From NCBI GenBank assembly GCA_008973525.1, contig WACJ01000380.1:124001-188000 (forward strand): DNA of 64,000 bases, given 5' to 3'. Within the stretch, counting starts at the first letter, position 1; each line of letters opens with the position of its first letter. The stretch comes from Stenopsyche tienmushanensis (taxonomy: Eukaryota; Arthropoda; Insecta; Trichoptera; Stenopsychidae). Both the position numbers and the translations under genes were made by a program. This document shows, one piece after another, positions 1-14,700 of the stretch. Under the pieces are notes generated by a model, which was not told the origin of the DNA, did not search any database, and was given only the letters and a program-made list of their open reading frames with translations.

Positions 1-340
1 TATATAAAAATTAATATCTGTTTGTTCGTGTGTAATGCACAGCCATACCGTTCATCAGATTGCAATAAAACTTGGTCCACTCATTGCTAAGGATTGTGCG
101 AGTAACATAGGCATAATCTAATACATAAAAATCAATGCTTGTTTGTTCGTATTTTATGCGCTGCCATACCGTTCATTCGATTGCGATAAAACTTTGCCAA
201 CTTATTGTTTGCACTTTCTCAAATAATATAGGTATAGTACAATTGACTTACAGTAGATCTTATATATAAAAATCAATGTTTGTATGTTTGTTCATATTTA
301 TAATACAACCAAACGTATTCATCATCGGAAAGAAAATAAA
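1..340. repeat. Helitron-like tandem minisatellite units
   Basis: Three diverged units begin with near TATATAAAAATCAATGTTTG at 1, about 123 and about 263, giving periods near 122 and 140 bases. The first two share TTTGTTCGT, then GCCATACCGTTCATC and TTGCRATAAAACTT in order. Units opening TATATAAAAATnAAT followed by TGTTTGTTCGT are common in insect Helitron ends, so that is the likely source. The array is cut by the window edge. Confidence 0.55.
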
Positions 341-3300
341 TTTCATTATTTCTATCATTGTATCAGTGTGTAAAGATTTGTGTGTGTGTAATGATTTTAT
401 GTAAGGGATAAGAAATTCACCAAAAATGCTGTGAAACGTCTCGAGTTGCTGGTTCGCCGCGCGATAAAGGGTCTCAAGTGCAAAGGGTTATCTTGCAGCA
501 CACAATATATTTCTGGCTCCAATTTGTTTGCTGCAATAGCTTACCCGCCATTGCTTGCATTTACAAAGCTTTCCCATAAAATGTTATTTGTAACGAAGAA
601 ATTATTCAGTGAAGTTAACAGTATGTATTGATCCAACATATTCTCATAATTCGAAAACGTCCTTCTCACTGCAAGTCTCAGAGACACTGCGATGGATACA
701 AATCAGCATTGCGATCCTCAATCATGAGGGACAAGATGCAATGATTGGTATTTATTCAGTAGGATTAAGGATGTGTAACGGCAATTAAAAAAAATCAATT
801 TTCATTGTTTTAACATTGTTTATTGAATACTTTTATCATTTAATCTATGGCTGTCATTTGATGGCTTAGCATATTAAGTTCATTTGTTATAGAAATACAC
901 CCAGCCCTTGTTATAAGAAGTACCTTATTGTATAATAAAACATCAGATTTTCGAAATGAGATTGAAGATTTTCGATCGTCATTTCATGCATAGCCTTTGG
1001 GGAGTCCACTTCAAAACGCAAGGGATGAGTGTACACATTTAATTTCGATAATATTGAAACATTAATATTATACATTAACTATATTATATGCGGGGAAATC
1101 GGAGTTGGTACACGAGTGGCGATAGCTAGATCTATTACTAATTCTATATATATAATATATATATGTTTATGGAATAATTGAATGAATACCATAATCTATT
1201 ACTGTTTTCTTTTCATGCGAAGGAATTAACCATCACGTCAATGCTAGATTGCAATTTTAGATTGACGTCTTAATTTTTCGAAAGGAGAGATCGAATACTG
1301 AAATAAATTTATTTTGTCCGTTTTGATGAACTACAGTGAAATGCCTATTGTTAGTTAAATTTATTACTATTTTTTTTACTAAGTTGATATGGCAATATTT
1401 ACCCTCATTGTCACATTGACTATTTAAAGTATAGTAATAAATAAATTATGAAACAATAACAACAACTTGAAAATAAAATCTATACAATTATTTTCATTTG
1501 ATACTTTTACCGAAATTAATGATAAAAGTTCATCACTGTTATGGATATATTATAATCTTATATATCGATTTCAGTTGAACTTTCATCTAACGATTCATAA
1601 GATTAAAACAGGAAGTAGATGATAATTGCTAAAAAAAATGTACAAGATGTAAAAATGTACAACTATATTTAAAAATGACGATTCTCCGACCAAAATAAAT
1701 ATTTTGATGTAATACTGAACAGCGTAAACGTTAAATCACCTACTCCATATATGTGGTAAAATTATTATCAAACAATTATAGCAAATATCCGAGTGGACAA
1801 AAATAAATCAATACAAAATTACAATTGTTATCATAGGATGTTCTCAAATAAATATTAATTACACTTATCTAAAAAAAACATTGTTATTCCATTGCAATGA
1901 TGTATATTTATATGTAATTGTAAAATTTGGTATAGAATGTCTTTAGACCTAAATGTATTACATAGATCTATTATTTACATAGAAATAGGTTAAAAACAAA
2001 CATTCGGTTTAATGTACAACGACTTTTATAAAATTACTTAATATGGTAAGATTTATTAAAACAAAACATCATAGTTCTCACGTTAAACTTACACGCTACG
2101 ACGACGATCTGGTAATCTATTTGTCAAACGACTTGAATCAATCGGAAGGCTAACATCAAAAATTCACTCTTGAATGTTGACGACAATCACCTTCGTTTAT
2201 GCGTTAACAATTCACACGCGACTTCCCGGTGAATTCAAAGAACTCTATAAAGATGATCAAACTTAATTTTAATTAACGGATATTTTCACCCTCAGTGAAC
2301 ACATTATATTATTGATATTAAGATAGTTAACAAAAAATATATTACAAATAAATGCAACAATTGAGATGACACTGTAACAAGCTATACTTTTCCTAAGTCG
2401 ACTAATTTAAGTAAATATTAATATAATTATTATATGTAATGACTAAGTTTGATACAGAAGATGACAAAGATTCGTTGTATTACAATATGTGAATATTTAT
2501 GAAAGAAGTTACGAGAACGCAATCAAAATTATAATTTAACTTTGCGCAACGTGAAAAGGAATGTGAATAAATTTTCTATACTAAAAACTCTCGAAACTGT
2601 GAATGAAAACACAAATAATCTGCGCGCAACGCCGCATATTTTCTTTTGCAATGTTTTATGAAAACCCTTTGAATAAACGAAGGCCCGTTGAGACGTTACG
2701 ATATCGAATATAATAATTTTGACAGTTTCAAAATCTTATTTCGACTCCTCCATAACAAAAATGTAATTTAATGAGCGCACAAATAATTAACGATTTATTG
2801 ATAGTTGATTCATTGCATAAGAAAATAAGAATCAATGCGTATTTATAATGTATAATAATAAATGTTTGAACTATTGATATATTAACGTAAGTCCTATTTG
2901 GGAAAGTTACGAGTATTGAATATTACAACTAGTTTTGTTCCGTATACATTTAGATTCTAATCGATTACATGGGGGCATTTTTGACACAGATGAGGGGCGA
3001 TTAAAATAGGTTCTCATAGAAAATTTTATTTTTCATTCACTAGTCTTTATCGCTATTTTTATATTTAAATACATTAAATCGTAAGTTTTCATTATTAAAT
3101 CAAGCTAATAGTTTATACATAATATAAAAACACGTTTATTCTCCTTGCTTTCTCCTAATTCTTGAATATTGCAAACATTTTGAATGATCTCCGTTTTGAA
3201 TCCTATACGATAAAATTTAATATATTTACAGGGACTACTTATATTTTAAAAACATGATTTTAGGGCCAGGGCTTTGGCATTAGTAAAAACCTAATTATTA

Positions 3301-4100
3301 ATAAATATGTTCGATTCACAAATCTACTTATTATTTCAAAATCACATAGATATTTTTGTCGTCGCTTTCTCTCGCGCGCGTTTTATTGTATTCCAATGAC
3401 GCACAACACTCGTCAAATTTTTATTATTACGGCCGAGAGAAAATGAGAACTCGTTTAAATTATGTAAATCATATATTTAACTACGTTTTAATTATACTTA
3501 TTATATTAGTACACGTTATTTAAATTTACAATTATTTATATAAATGGAAAATATGCATATTATTAGAGATATGCCTTAAGATGATTCAATTTCGTATTGT
3601 TTCGCCTTTCAATTTACTACTGAACACCGTCTTGAAATTAATCACTCGCAAGAACACAATTTATTTCCTTAGATGGGGTTGAAATATGACGACGTTATTG
3701 TTTCGGTTAAATCTATTATATTTATCCATCAAAATTTATCATATAGCTAACGACATAAATCATTACGTTTTAAAGAGACGTTCATAAAAATGTACCGCTT
3801 TATAAGCTCAGTATGACGATGGAAGAAAACGTGACATCAGCTCATTATTTAATACAACGTTTTAATAATTACATACATACATACACCGTATCATTAAATT
3901 GAAGACTCAATTGAAGAATGTGAGCTCGAATTTTGATTGTAATAGGCAATAATTCTTTACTAATTAAAAGATGGAACGAAAATACATAATCACATACTAT
4001 AATTAAGTACATCTGAATATATAATCCCACAAGGAGTTTTAGTCCCAATTTAGAATTGGGCATTTTGGAAATCAAAATTAAAGTATATTATCGCTTTTAT
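341..4100. other. AT-rich flank downstream of FoxP
   Basis: No coding region or strong repeat structure is supported here. 420-760 has somewhat higher GC and may be further decayed transposon related to the units at the window start. The rest is AT-rich with short poly-A and TA runs. It lies 3' of the FoxP stop codon and may contain the distal 3' UTR, but I could not fix a cleavage site. Confidence 0.5.
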
Positions 4101-4104
4101 TTAA

Positions 4105-4448
4105 GGGACGTTTCTACCTTGTTGGTTCAAAGCAATATTTTTTTTCTTTATGTATCGGAAAGAACCAATGTTTAAGAATACGTTCAGTAAATTTCAAATT
4201 GATATAAATTAAATTAGCAAAGTTATAAGCCGACGAGAAGCTAAGGCTTTAAACGCGCTTATCTCGAAACTACGTTTTCCAAGCTTATGGAAGTGCTCCC
4301 ACACGCCCTAGATGAGCATTCTTTATGAAATTTGGCAGACACATGTATAATAAACGTCTTCATCGTATAGACTACAATTATCCAAAAATATTCAAAAGTG
4401 TTTATTTAATGAACAAAAAACTACAAAAAATGTTGGTAAAAACGTCCC
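4105..4448. mobile_element. TTAA-flanked MITE, 344 bp
   Basis: The element is bounded by TTAA at 4101-4104 and 4449-4452. Its ends are inverted repeats: GGGACGTTTCTACC at the left and GGTAAAAACGTCCC at the right, matching at 13 of 14 positions. There is no open frame. TTAA target duplication points to piggyBac or Kolobok-type mobilisation. It lies about 0.8 kb past the FoxP stop and could be within its 3' UTR. Confidence 0.8.
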
Positions 4449-4452
4449 TTAA

Positions 4453-5220
4453 TATAAAAATATGTTAGGCTAAACAAAATAATTGGCAAGCAAATTAATT
4501 TCTATTTGTATTATGCATTTTAAATGCACTTAAATAAAAATTGCTTGGTTTAAATTGTTAGATTTTTAATATAAATCGTACATATTTAACTCTTCCGCGA
4601 CGAGCGATTCATATGCGAGTCTTTTAATTCCAAACGCTTGACAATAAGAAGGTATACAGTTTGTAAAACTCATGTGTAGGAATAAATAACGTGCCATTTC
4701 ATGTCACAAGTATATGAAAATAAATTAATAACATCGATGTTGATGAAACTCAACGCATTTCCACAAATATAAATATTTATCCTGCTCTGCGGATGAAATG
4801 TATAGCAAAAACAACAATAGCAAATAAGCCGAGTTTTTAAATTCAAAGAAGATTTTATAAAAACCACCAACTATTGTTTACACAAATGGACATTGTTTGT
4901 GAACGAGTCGTCAACCTTAATATTCTCTGTAAATATTACAGAATCTACGCGCTCTATGTTTGTCGTCGAACCATCCAAAACAGGATGAAGTCTCGCATAA
5001 ATAATATATTACGAAATGAACAACAACGTTGGACTTCAATATTTAGATTTTCGATGATTTAAAACAAAATGTAACTATATTACATAATCAATATTTTATC
5101 AATACAGTTGAACATTACTCATTAAAAGATTTCGAACGACAATTCGTGATGATTCTAAATCTCTGATTGTTTCATTAAACGCCCGCGATAAAGTGGGAAA
5201 ATTCATTGTGCAATTTAAAA
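4453..5220. other. Proximal 3' flank / probable 3' UTR of FoxP
   Basis: AT-rich stretch directly downstream of the FoxP stop on the minus strand. It has several T-rich and A-rich patches but no repeat or coding signal I recognise. By position it should be transcribed as 3' UTR; no polyadenylation signal stands out as the true one. Confidence 0.45.
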
Positions 5221-5728
5221 TCAATTAAACTTCTCCATATGTGAATGATCAGTATTTGAACCGTTATTGTTTAAAGACAAGTTTTCCGCTTCCTCCATAT
5301 CGTCCTCTTCCTCGTCCTCAATCATATCGACGACGTTTCCGTCGCTGCCTTTGCGACGGCGCTGAGTTTCAATCCCCCTCAAATTGCCGTTGTTATCATC
5401 GCAGTTTTGCGACGATTGATGCTCTCTGTCTTCGTCCGTCTGCCTGTGATAGCTGGCCTCGGAATCGTAGCTTGCTATTCCACCGTCCGTAGGTGATTGA
5501 TATTCCGCCTTTCCGTAGTCTGATTTCGAGTGGTGAACGCTTGAATGATTTACGTATTCGTTCTTTAAATTAAATATGTTCGGCTTTACGTCGACTTGAT
5601 CCATTGCGGATAGGCTGTGGCGAGCCATCTGACCGTCGGAGGACGAGCTCAAGTTTTCAGGCTTGATGTCGCTATTATTATGACGATCGGCCTGTGCCGA
5701 CTGAGCGTATCCGTTCATCAAACTGGAT
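5221..5728 (-). CDS. FoxP: FoxP last exon: Ser-rich and acidic C-terminal tail
   Basis: 508 nt including stop TGA at 5221-5223, with acceptor TTTATGTTTATAG. It encodes 168 residues (546-713) beginning [20 protein letters not shown]. Visible motifs: IKPE at 566-569, a SUMO consensus (hydrophobic-K-x-E), overlapped by PENLS at 568-572, which fits the CtBP-binding pattern P-x-[DN]-L-[ST]. A basic cluster QRRRKG and an acidic run at about 680-693 ([13 protein letters not shown]) follow. Vertebrate FOXPs also end in an acidic tail and are SUMOylated near it. Composition is hydrophilic and probably disordered. Confidence 0.95.
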
Positions 5729-8700
5729 CTATAAACATAAAAATAAATGCATTAAATATTTATGTAAATATTGATAATGAAGCGAAATCGTTGGAAAGCA
5801 TTTCGCTTAAATATTTGCATAAATGTCAAAGGCAGACAAAATAATCTTCAGAATTAAAAAGTCAGGCAAACAACAAATAGTTTACTGAAGGCATTACACC
5901 ATAAAAGTGGCTACTCGTGGAGATTATTTGGGTCCACCTCTCCTCCCTTCTATCAGATTTACAAGCCACCATGCTTTTTGTTACCGTTGGCCTGCTATGT
6001 AAGTAGAATCTATTGTTGAAAGAAGATAATAGAGGTCCCCTTCATTGAGCTTACAGGCCACTTAATCTGAACAAAGTCTAGAGCAGCGGTTTCCAACATT
6101 GCCAATATTTTCACCAATTATTTATTCTCTAACGATATTGTTTTTAATTTTACAATGTATTTAGATATATAGGAAAGTGTAATTCAATCATAATCATCAT
6201 CATCATAGTACAACCATTAACAGTCCACTTATAGATATTAATTCATAATGAAAAGTTACATCCATCTCGTCTATATCACCTTATTCGCTCAATATTGAAG
6301 ATAGCAAGACCTCAGAATTCCATTTAGAACAATGTTCCCCAACCGGTGATCCGTGGCCCAGTGCCAGTACCGCAAAGACTTTCCACTGGGTCGCAAACAG
6401 TATGCTTAATTTACAGAAATTCGCCATGCAAAAATATTGAATCATAATATCACGTCTCTTTGAATAAAGGGAAGAAGCCAAACATTTCATGATAAAGAAA
6501 CTCAGCCCTATTAGAACATTTTTGGACGAGGAATGGATGAATAAATTCTCATATATGCCTGATAAATAAGGTCGATGCATTTAAAAAGAAGCTGGTTCTT
6601 GTTGAACCTTTTTCTGCAACTGCTCAGTGGTTGAAAAACTAATTCCACCCATGTGTGACTTCGGGGACGTGAAAAAGTCAGGGGAATACGGGAAAGTGCT
6701 TCAAAAAATCCCAACCAAATGTCTCCCCTTTTGTTTTGAATGCTTCTTTTGATCAAAGATCTCTCGCATTAACAAAGGTGCAACATATTACATAAAAAAC
6801 CATTTTTATTTCAGTATTAGTGATCCGCAAAGAAATCCTGTTTTACCACCATTGGAAAACAGGAGCAAAGGAAAAGTTAAACATGCAAATTTGAGACTCG
6901 GTGGTTTCCATTTTCTGGTTGAACCTCCCAGTTTGATGATTTCAAAATGGTATAGAAGGCAACAGACGACAATGTTGTTATGGTTGTTAAGTAAAATTCT
7001 TTATTTGTTGAAATTATAGACAGAAAAATGATTTTGAACGGCTAATAATCCCAGCTGGAATGATATTTTTATACCTGTATTCTTCATGAAGAGATTGATA
7101 ATCTTCATGACCTGGCATATGATCTTCTGGACCCATGTAAGGAAGACTACAATCTTCCATCATTCCCTATAAATTAAAAATATAATTTTACTATAATAAA
7201 TTATTTAATTAATAGGATAAATACAAGATATAATAATTATGCAGATAAAGAGTTTCCTGGCTATGAATCCTGATATTTGAATGCTATTTAAATATTATTT
7301 TCAAAACATTTATTCAAATATATACCTGGAGATTTCTCTTCAAAGCCTCGGTATAGCCTTGGGGGCTATGTAGCATTGGGGGGCTTTGTGACATCAAACA
7401 TCTGTAAATCATCGTTAAAATTATAGATCATCTCCGATGGCATTTTTATCGTCGTTATTCCAATTTAATAAGAATTAATATACATACATTTTGAGATCAA
7501 AGACATTTACACTTGAGATATTTAATTTGAGCAATTGATAAATGGATAATATTAAATAAATTCTATATTTGATTGTATTATTTTCTAAATTTGAGGCAAT
7601 GTAATTATTATAGAAAATTCAAGGATTAAAATATATATAAATATTAATATAAATATGGGAGCCTCCCCATACATACCCCACATTAATTTCAAAAAGGTAA
7701 TGGATTGTATAAGTGTGTAGTGTTTTAACATTCTGTATATAATTTATTATTAAAATCTAGTTTTGTTTGTGTTGTGTCGGTGAATTTTATGGTTTGTGTC
7801 TGTCTATATTTTTGTTAAATATATGGAAAAAAGATTAAAATAGAAAAGAGATTAAAAATAGATGGAAAAATATGAAAAAAGACGTTAAAAAACATGCAAA
7901 AATGTTAATAGTTTTAAAAATTCATGCGAGATTAAATACGAAATACAAAATAAAGCGATTAAAAAACACCATACTCACCCCGTTATAAATTATTTTTCAT
8001 TAGTAACGTGTGCTGTATTTAAAATTAAGATGTTATACAATGGCTTAAATGTTGGCCATTTAATAACATATTTGTCGAGTATTCGTTTGTGTTTTTCCGA
8101 TGTAAAAATTGTTATAAAAAGATGTATGAATTCGAAAGATTTTTATAAAAAGAGTGCAAGAAATATGATAAAAAAAGTGATCTATAAAAATGTAAGAAAT
8201 ACAATCGTTTAACGCTTACCTCTTCAAATCCCGTAGAGAATCTTCTTTAATCAAACTTATTTGAGGTATGAGAGATTGCTTAATGAATGATACTTTAATC
8301 GAAATCAAATAAAATACTAAGGAAGCTTTTCGTTCAACGGGAATAATATCTGAATGAATTTAGATTTTGATCAATTAAATGTGTCCGTTAACGTTTATAT
8401 CCTTTATCAATATAATTGTTATGCATCTGCGTCATTGTACATCTAGAGCCAAGCAATTTGTTGCCTTAAAAAGCATCATGCAAACAAACATAATCACCGG
8501 TCTGAGAGTCAATCTTATATACATTTCACAAAGATATTTTCAATCGAAATCAAAAGATAATTTGTTTACATACACTAATATGGGTATGCAGCTTTCGATC
8601 TTCATCAATAAGACGTGGTATATCCGCATTAGATATATTGACGGTTTTGATTTCATACTTGTTTTATATTATGCGTCCGTTTAAATATACGTTTTAAATT

Positions 8701-11700
8701 ATTTCCAAACAAAAAAAAGACTCACATTGACCAGAATTAAACATAACATAAACGAGCGAATAAGAGCCAAACACAACAAACACGTATTCATACCAAGTGT
8801 TTGAAATCAGGTCACCAGGTATCAAAACAACAAAAATATATATAGTCGAAAGAAAATATCAGATTAAATACACATATAAAACGAAATAAGTTTCATCTTA
8901 ATTAAATTCTTAAAATTATGAATATGGTTTGACTCTTTTGTACATTCATTCATTTCATTAAGATCCAATTAGAGTTTGAAGAAAGCAGTATGAAAGATTA
9001 TGACCTGATTTCATTAGAAACACAAGAAGAAATAAAATGAAAGAAAAACAATGTCAGCAGCACAGCGAACGGCCCGCCAGTACTAAGTCGGTGTTATTAT
9101 TAATCTCCTATTTATTAATGTAACGAATGTTCCACTGTTTCAATTTATATTTAGGATATTTCTTTCAATTCAATTTATATCGGGTAGGAATGCGCTATTC
9201 GTTTCGATACGTGTATTCATCAACCGTACGATATTCATTTATACGCGTGTTTTTTGGAAGCCACTACGAAGCGCGTTAAAAGCTCATCGTGCAGAATCAA
9301 CTGCATATAATATGAGAACTGTTGTTCCGATAATAATTCCAGCTTATCGATTCTATAGACGGTGTATCGTACCACAAACAAAATTATTTCAGCGTACAAA
9401 ATCAATGATTTAAATCGTGTGTTCGGGAATAACGACTTAAATAAGCAGGCATCGAAACCTGTTTCATCGCGAACAAATTTCTCGATAAAAGATAAATATT
9501 GACAACGCACGTGTAACGAATGGCGCAGAGAGTTTTATGGTTTTGTTTGTTATTATGGAATTATTTACGTAAAATCGTTCATTTTTCTTATTTAGTTGAG
9601 CAGGCTAACAACATCAGCACATTGACAGCCGCAACAGCTAACCAAATTATATTGAACTCTAAGAGTCTAAAAAGCGTTGGCACCGAGGTGAAGTTTAATA
9701 TTGAATAAATGCTTACGTTAGATCGGCACAATTTAGAATCAGGATAAAGCTTCATTTACTAACAAATAATGCATGATTATATTAGAAAAATAAAGAAAAT
9801 CGTATACGGCTCGGTGCAAATATCATAGATTTGATTTTAAAAAATGTACGGAATGAACACGAAAAATTGTTATTGTACAAAATCTTCACCACACGACCAA
9901 GGCTTTATAATCTAAAAATCGCACTAATGTCAAATAAACCCAAAAAGACAACATGGATCCAACTATGGTTTCAGAACTAAGCACACAATGGTTTCATTGT
10001 TATTAAACTAAACATATTGATCTGTTAATATAATATTTGGACGATGCGAAATTATAAATGATCAAAGGGAAGCGAATGTTTTCACACTATTAAGTTTTAA
10101 AGGATTGATTTATGAATAATCCGCAAGTGAACCGGTACAGCAAGCAACGTATCTAATATCTTTCAATGAATTCGACGAAAGCCTCGTTTATCGCTAGCAT
10201 CGATGGTTCGCCAATTGAAAAATATCCTCGCGTTAAGCCGACGATAAATTAATTTTAACACACCGGTAATAAAAGATTTTTAATGTGAATGAATCGATGC
10301 TATATTTTTTTGGCGAAAAATCAAATACTAACGCGATGCAATTAAATGAAATTGTATTTATGACTCGATAAAAATCAGTAATTAATATATAAAATATATA
10401 AAGCACAAACTATTGAATTTTATCAAGGATGAAAATCGTAGCTTTAAATTTATATGGATTTTTTAAATGCGTCTTAACAGAAATCAGCACTTTCAATGCT
10501 AGCGACAAACTTGAGCTTTTTAAAACAATTGTTGCATAAGCGTACCACTTCAACGGTGCGGATAAATAATCAAAGCTTCGATCTATATCAGTAGACAAGG
10601 GTCGTGTTAGTAATATTAATCATGAAAAAACCCAAAATCAGTTTCAAATCTGTGAATCAATGATACGGACGCAATATCCGAAGGATGAATTCAATCACAT
10701 AATTTCAATTGCATCAACACAAATGTGTCTTATAAATTGAGCATTAAAGAATTGCAATTTAAATGCAGAAATTTTGCAAAATGAGCATCGATTTTAAAAA
10801 TGGTATAATATTATGATTGATGTGTGTTGATAGCTCTTTTTTTAAATTGAATAATACAATGAAAACTGCATATATGGGGATCTAGCACGACCCTGATCTA
10901 GATTGGGGTTGTGGTCAAAATTAGTTATGGCCTCGGTTGGTGGATCAATGTGGGCCTTACTGTGGTCCTCCGGTGGGACTCGGTTCGTACTTCCTCGGCC
11001 GGCCGCGGCTCAGGTGTCGACGCTTCACAAACTCGGCGTCGTCCACCATCCAGAATGACCCAAAGTCGTCTTCGTAGCGCACGAAGCATTTGTGCAGGGA
11101 CAAATTTGTCCGGATCGCGTTCTAATAATATTCACACGGACAAATGTATAGTAAAAATGTTTAAATAGCAACAAACGTGGTCATGAAATTATATTTCCTA
11201 GCTCATCGGTGGTAATTTGACATAGGTTTGATTTTTTTTTTCATTGTGTGTGTTTCTCCAAGAACTGACAAGGTGCGGCATCTACGTCGCTAATGATAAC
11301 GTAGATTTTGCATTGTCATTTTTTGGATGGATACATAAATATGGTCCTTCATTATTGTCGTCAGTATATAAAGGAACATTGCTTGTTTATTGTGTTTTTA
11401 TAGAGTATGATTTTATTTCTTAACTGATTAATGAGTGCTCAAATAAAATAAAGTATAATGTATAACACAATCATTTCAATATGGTGAGAAATCATATTAT
11501 AATATGTTACGTTGAAATTTCTACGATGACTAATAATTGGAAATCCGTTTAAATTTTTGTGTTATTGAATTTACCCACCTTTCAACAATAAATCTTATTC
11601 CTAGTGGGTGTTTTTTATTACAGAATACGTATTTTATTTTTATATTTTTTGTTTATATTGTGTGTTTATAATGAAATAACTCATATGATAATTGCAAGTG

Positions 11701-14700
11701 AGCTTCCAATATTTGTTGTAAAAAAAAAACCACGCTATGCCATTGAGATGGGTTTTGTTCATATACTCTTACATTTACCATTTCTTTCATACGATTGTTT
11801 TCTAGAATTAGTAATGTTAACACCCAGGCTTAAAATATATAGTACATTCCGGCGCCGCTTCGAGGCTGACCAAGAGTTTTCAAGAAAACCTCTTCGGCTG
11901 GACAGTCATATGAAGATGTTGTGAATCAAGACGGCCGCTCGCCGCTGTTGCTTCGAGACAGAGGTGAGACAGAAAGATAGAGTGAAGCACCCATGCAGGA
12001 AACAGATACTGAGATATGCAAACCTCTACCTGGGAAACGTTATAAACACATGCCAACCAATTTTTTAAAAGTGAATAGATATCATCAACCCTAAATTTAC
12101 ATTATGATTGTTTACGTTTAAATATAAATTCTAAAAATTAACGATATATTGAATTTAAATACGTTAACAATTTAGACGTACATTTCATGATTCTGAATGG
12201 AATAATAATTATATATGTATTGTGGTGTGCATGATCATTAATTTAAATGGCTCAATACATCCAATGGATTAAAAAAATTACTGCTGAAAATTCAAATAAA
12301 CCCCATTAGCTTCCAAAGAACAATTCTCATATGTTAAGCGTTGAAACGTTAAGCGTTTGCATCAAAACGTTTGATATCTTTTCACTTGTTCAGAATTTAT
12401 TATGTTACAAATTGGCACGGCGAAGCCATCCAGGTCCAGATTCGCATTAAAAATCACCACAAGATAGATAAACACGCACACACACACGCACACGTACAAA
12501 ATTACATAATTAATTAACATATGCACAACTTGATCACCCCCACGAAAAAGCCAAATAATTACACCACCTATTCCGTGTACAATGTTTCGTAGAAGGTGAA
12601 CGTTGACGTAAATAAATGAAATGATAAAACACGCGCAAACACACTCACGCGCGCACACTCTAAAATAAAACACCTCTGAATACAATCCTGAAAAAACCCA
12701 AAACCGCACACCCCGACGCACCGACGCCAAACACCGTGAAACTAAAACCCGCGACCTTTGGCCGTAAACACGGAAGACCTTAACCAGGTGGCCCGGTTCA
12801 TATCCGAGTATGAAAACCCATTAACGAAAGATTGACGCCTGAATGAAATGGCAAATTCACCCGCCGATGGCAATTAATCATCTTGAGCTTTTGCGGTCAC
12901 AGGATCAGAATATAAAAATGTGAGAGTGTTCCAAATTAAGTTCATTTCACTGTGTTTGACCATTGGGCGCCGGGGAGAAATATATACACTGTTAATATTG
13001 TTATAATGTACAATCCTTTTTTCATTTTTTTGTTAGTATATAAAATTAGTACTAAAAAGACAGATTGGAAAAAGTGAGACTATATATATATATATATTTA
13101 TATAGAAAAGTGTGTATTTTTGAATGTGGTGTTAATATTTTAGTATTTAAATGGTTAGTGAATGGATTTTTAATCGCGTCGGATTAAAAAACCATTATTA
13201 TTGAGTATTTATGTTTCAACGTCAGTCAGAAGAGTGTTGTAATGTACTTATATGTACATTATGTATATTTGAATGATGTGTATTTATGATAAAATAATGC
13301 ATACAGTCATATTTATGCAAATATGATCATTTATAAATGCAATAAATTCGAAATGATTTTCATTATATTTTAATAAAAATTATCATATGAAAATCTCATA
13401 CGATATATTAAAAAAGTGTTAACGGCCATCCTCTTTAATGTTGAAATCTGAATGATAATTTGATGTCTGTATTATATAGAATAAGTGTGCTTTGTATATA
13501 GTGTATTGTGGCGAGTATTTTTTGTCAGTGTAAATTAATTTCTTAAGAAATTTTGAACATTTCTTGAGCGTTTCAAAATTTCTTTTATTTTTAGTGTGAA
13601 CTGATTAGTGTTTCAATCTAACTCTGCAGAAATATGAATCTTAATGGAATTTAATACAATCTATTAGAGTGAGACGCTGTGTGATATTATCAGGGCACTT
13701 CTGTGAAGTTCCGACTGGATGCCCCGACAAATATTAGTGTGTAAATGAGACGAAGATTAAGGCTAAACTTGGAAGACGTTATCCTCGATCGAATCAAGTA
13801 CCAACCGATACGAGACAAGGCTTTTTAGTGTAAGAAAGTTACGTCGTTTCTACTAGTCTTTATCGAATAAAGTTTCTCAATCTGTGCGCTTCATTCGGTT
13901 CTCCTTCGGATACAATTCCCATGGCTACTCAATGATGCTCCATACTAAATAATCTATGCGATATTATGAGTCGTTCTATTTCAAACATACTTTTTTATAA
14001 CGAATTTTGAAGAATATATCAAAGTCTTTCATTTAGAATCAATTGCTTTATAACAAAAAGATTTTATTGTGCAATCATTTCAAGCTATTTTGATTATTTT
14101 TGAATGATTTGATCGCTTACTATATAATTTAATATTAATATGTTCGATAATCTATATTAAAATTCATACAATATTGATTGTCTTTTTTTATATAACGGAT
14201 AATAAAATTGGCAATATTTGTGCAATTGAATTAATAATATAAATTAAATATTTAATTTTTTTATTTATATCAAAATAATAGGCAATTGCTTCATGAAAGG
14301 ATTTGAAATGTTTAAGCAAATATTAGTCATATTAATCATGATTGAAGCATTAATTCTATGTCGAATAATAGCCGGACAAATCATATTTTTGTGGAAGAAA
14401 AATAAGTAGTGTAGGATACTTGCATCTTAAAGAATTCTATACTTTTAAGATGAGCAATATAAGAAATGTATCATAATAACAAGGACTGTATAAATATTAG
14501 GAAAGGACTTTTTATAAGAAAAGTTGATTTTATGCGTTGTGTAATATATAATAAAATAGGCTTGCTAATGGTGTAGTGGTTGCTTAATGCTATGTATAGA
14601 CACACACACACAGTAGAGGTGTTTTTCAGATTAATTGACGCTTGGAGTTACACTTTTCGTGACGTTCAGGGCAATTTGCCCTAACATGCCTATGCAAATA

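Noticed and set aside
1..340. CRISPR-like array
   Set aside because: Units are long, diverged and lack a constant short repeat with unique spacers; this is a eukaryotic minisatellite.
10911..11168. Plus-strand frame with Ser/Arg-rich sequence
   Set aside because: Antisense of forkhead exon B.
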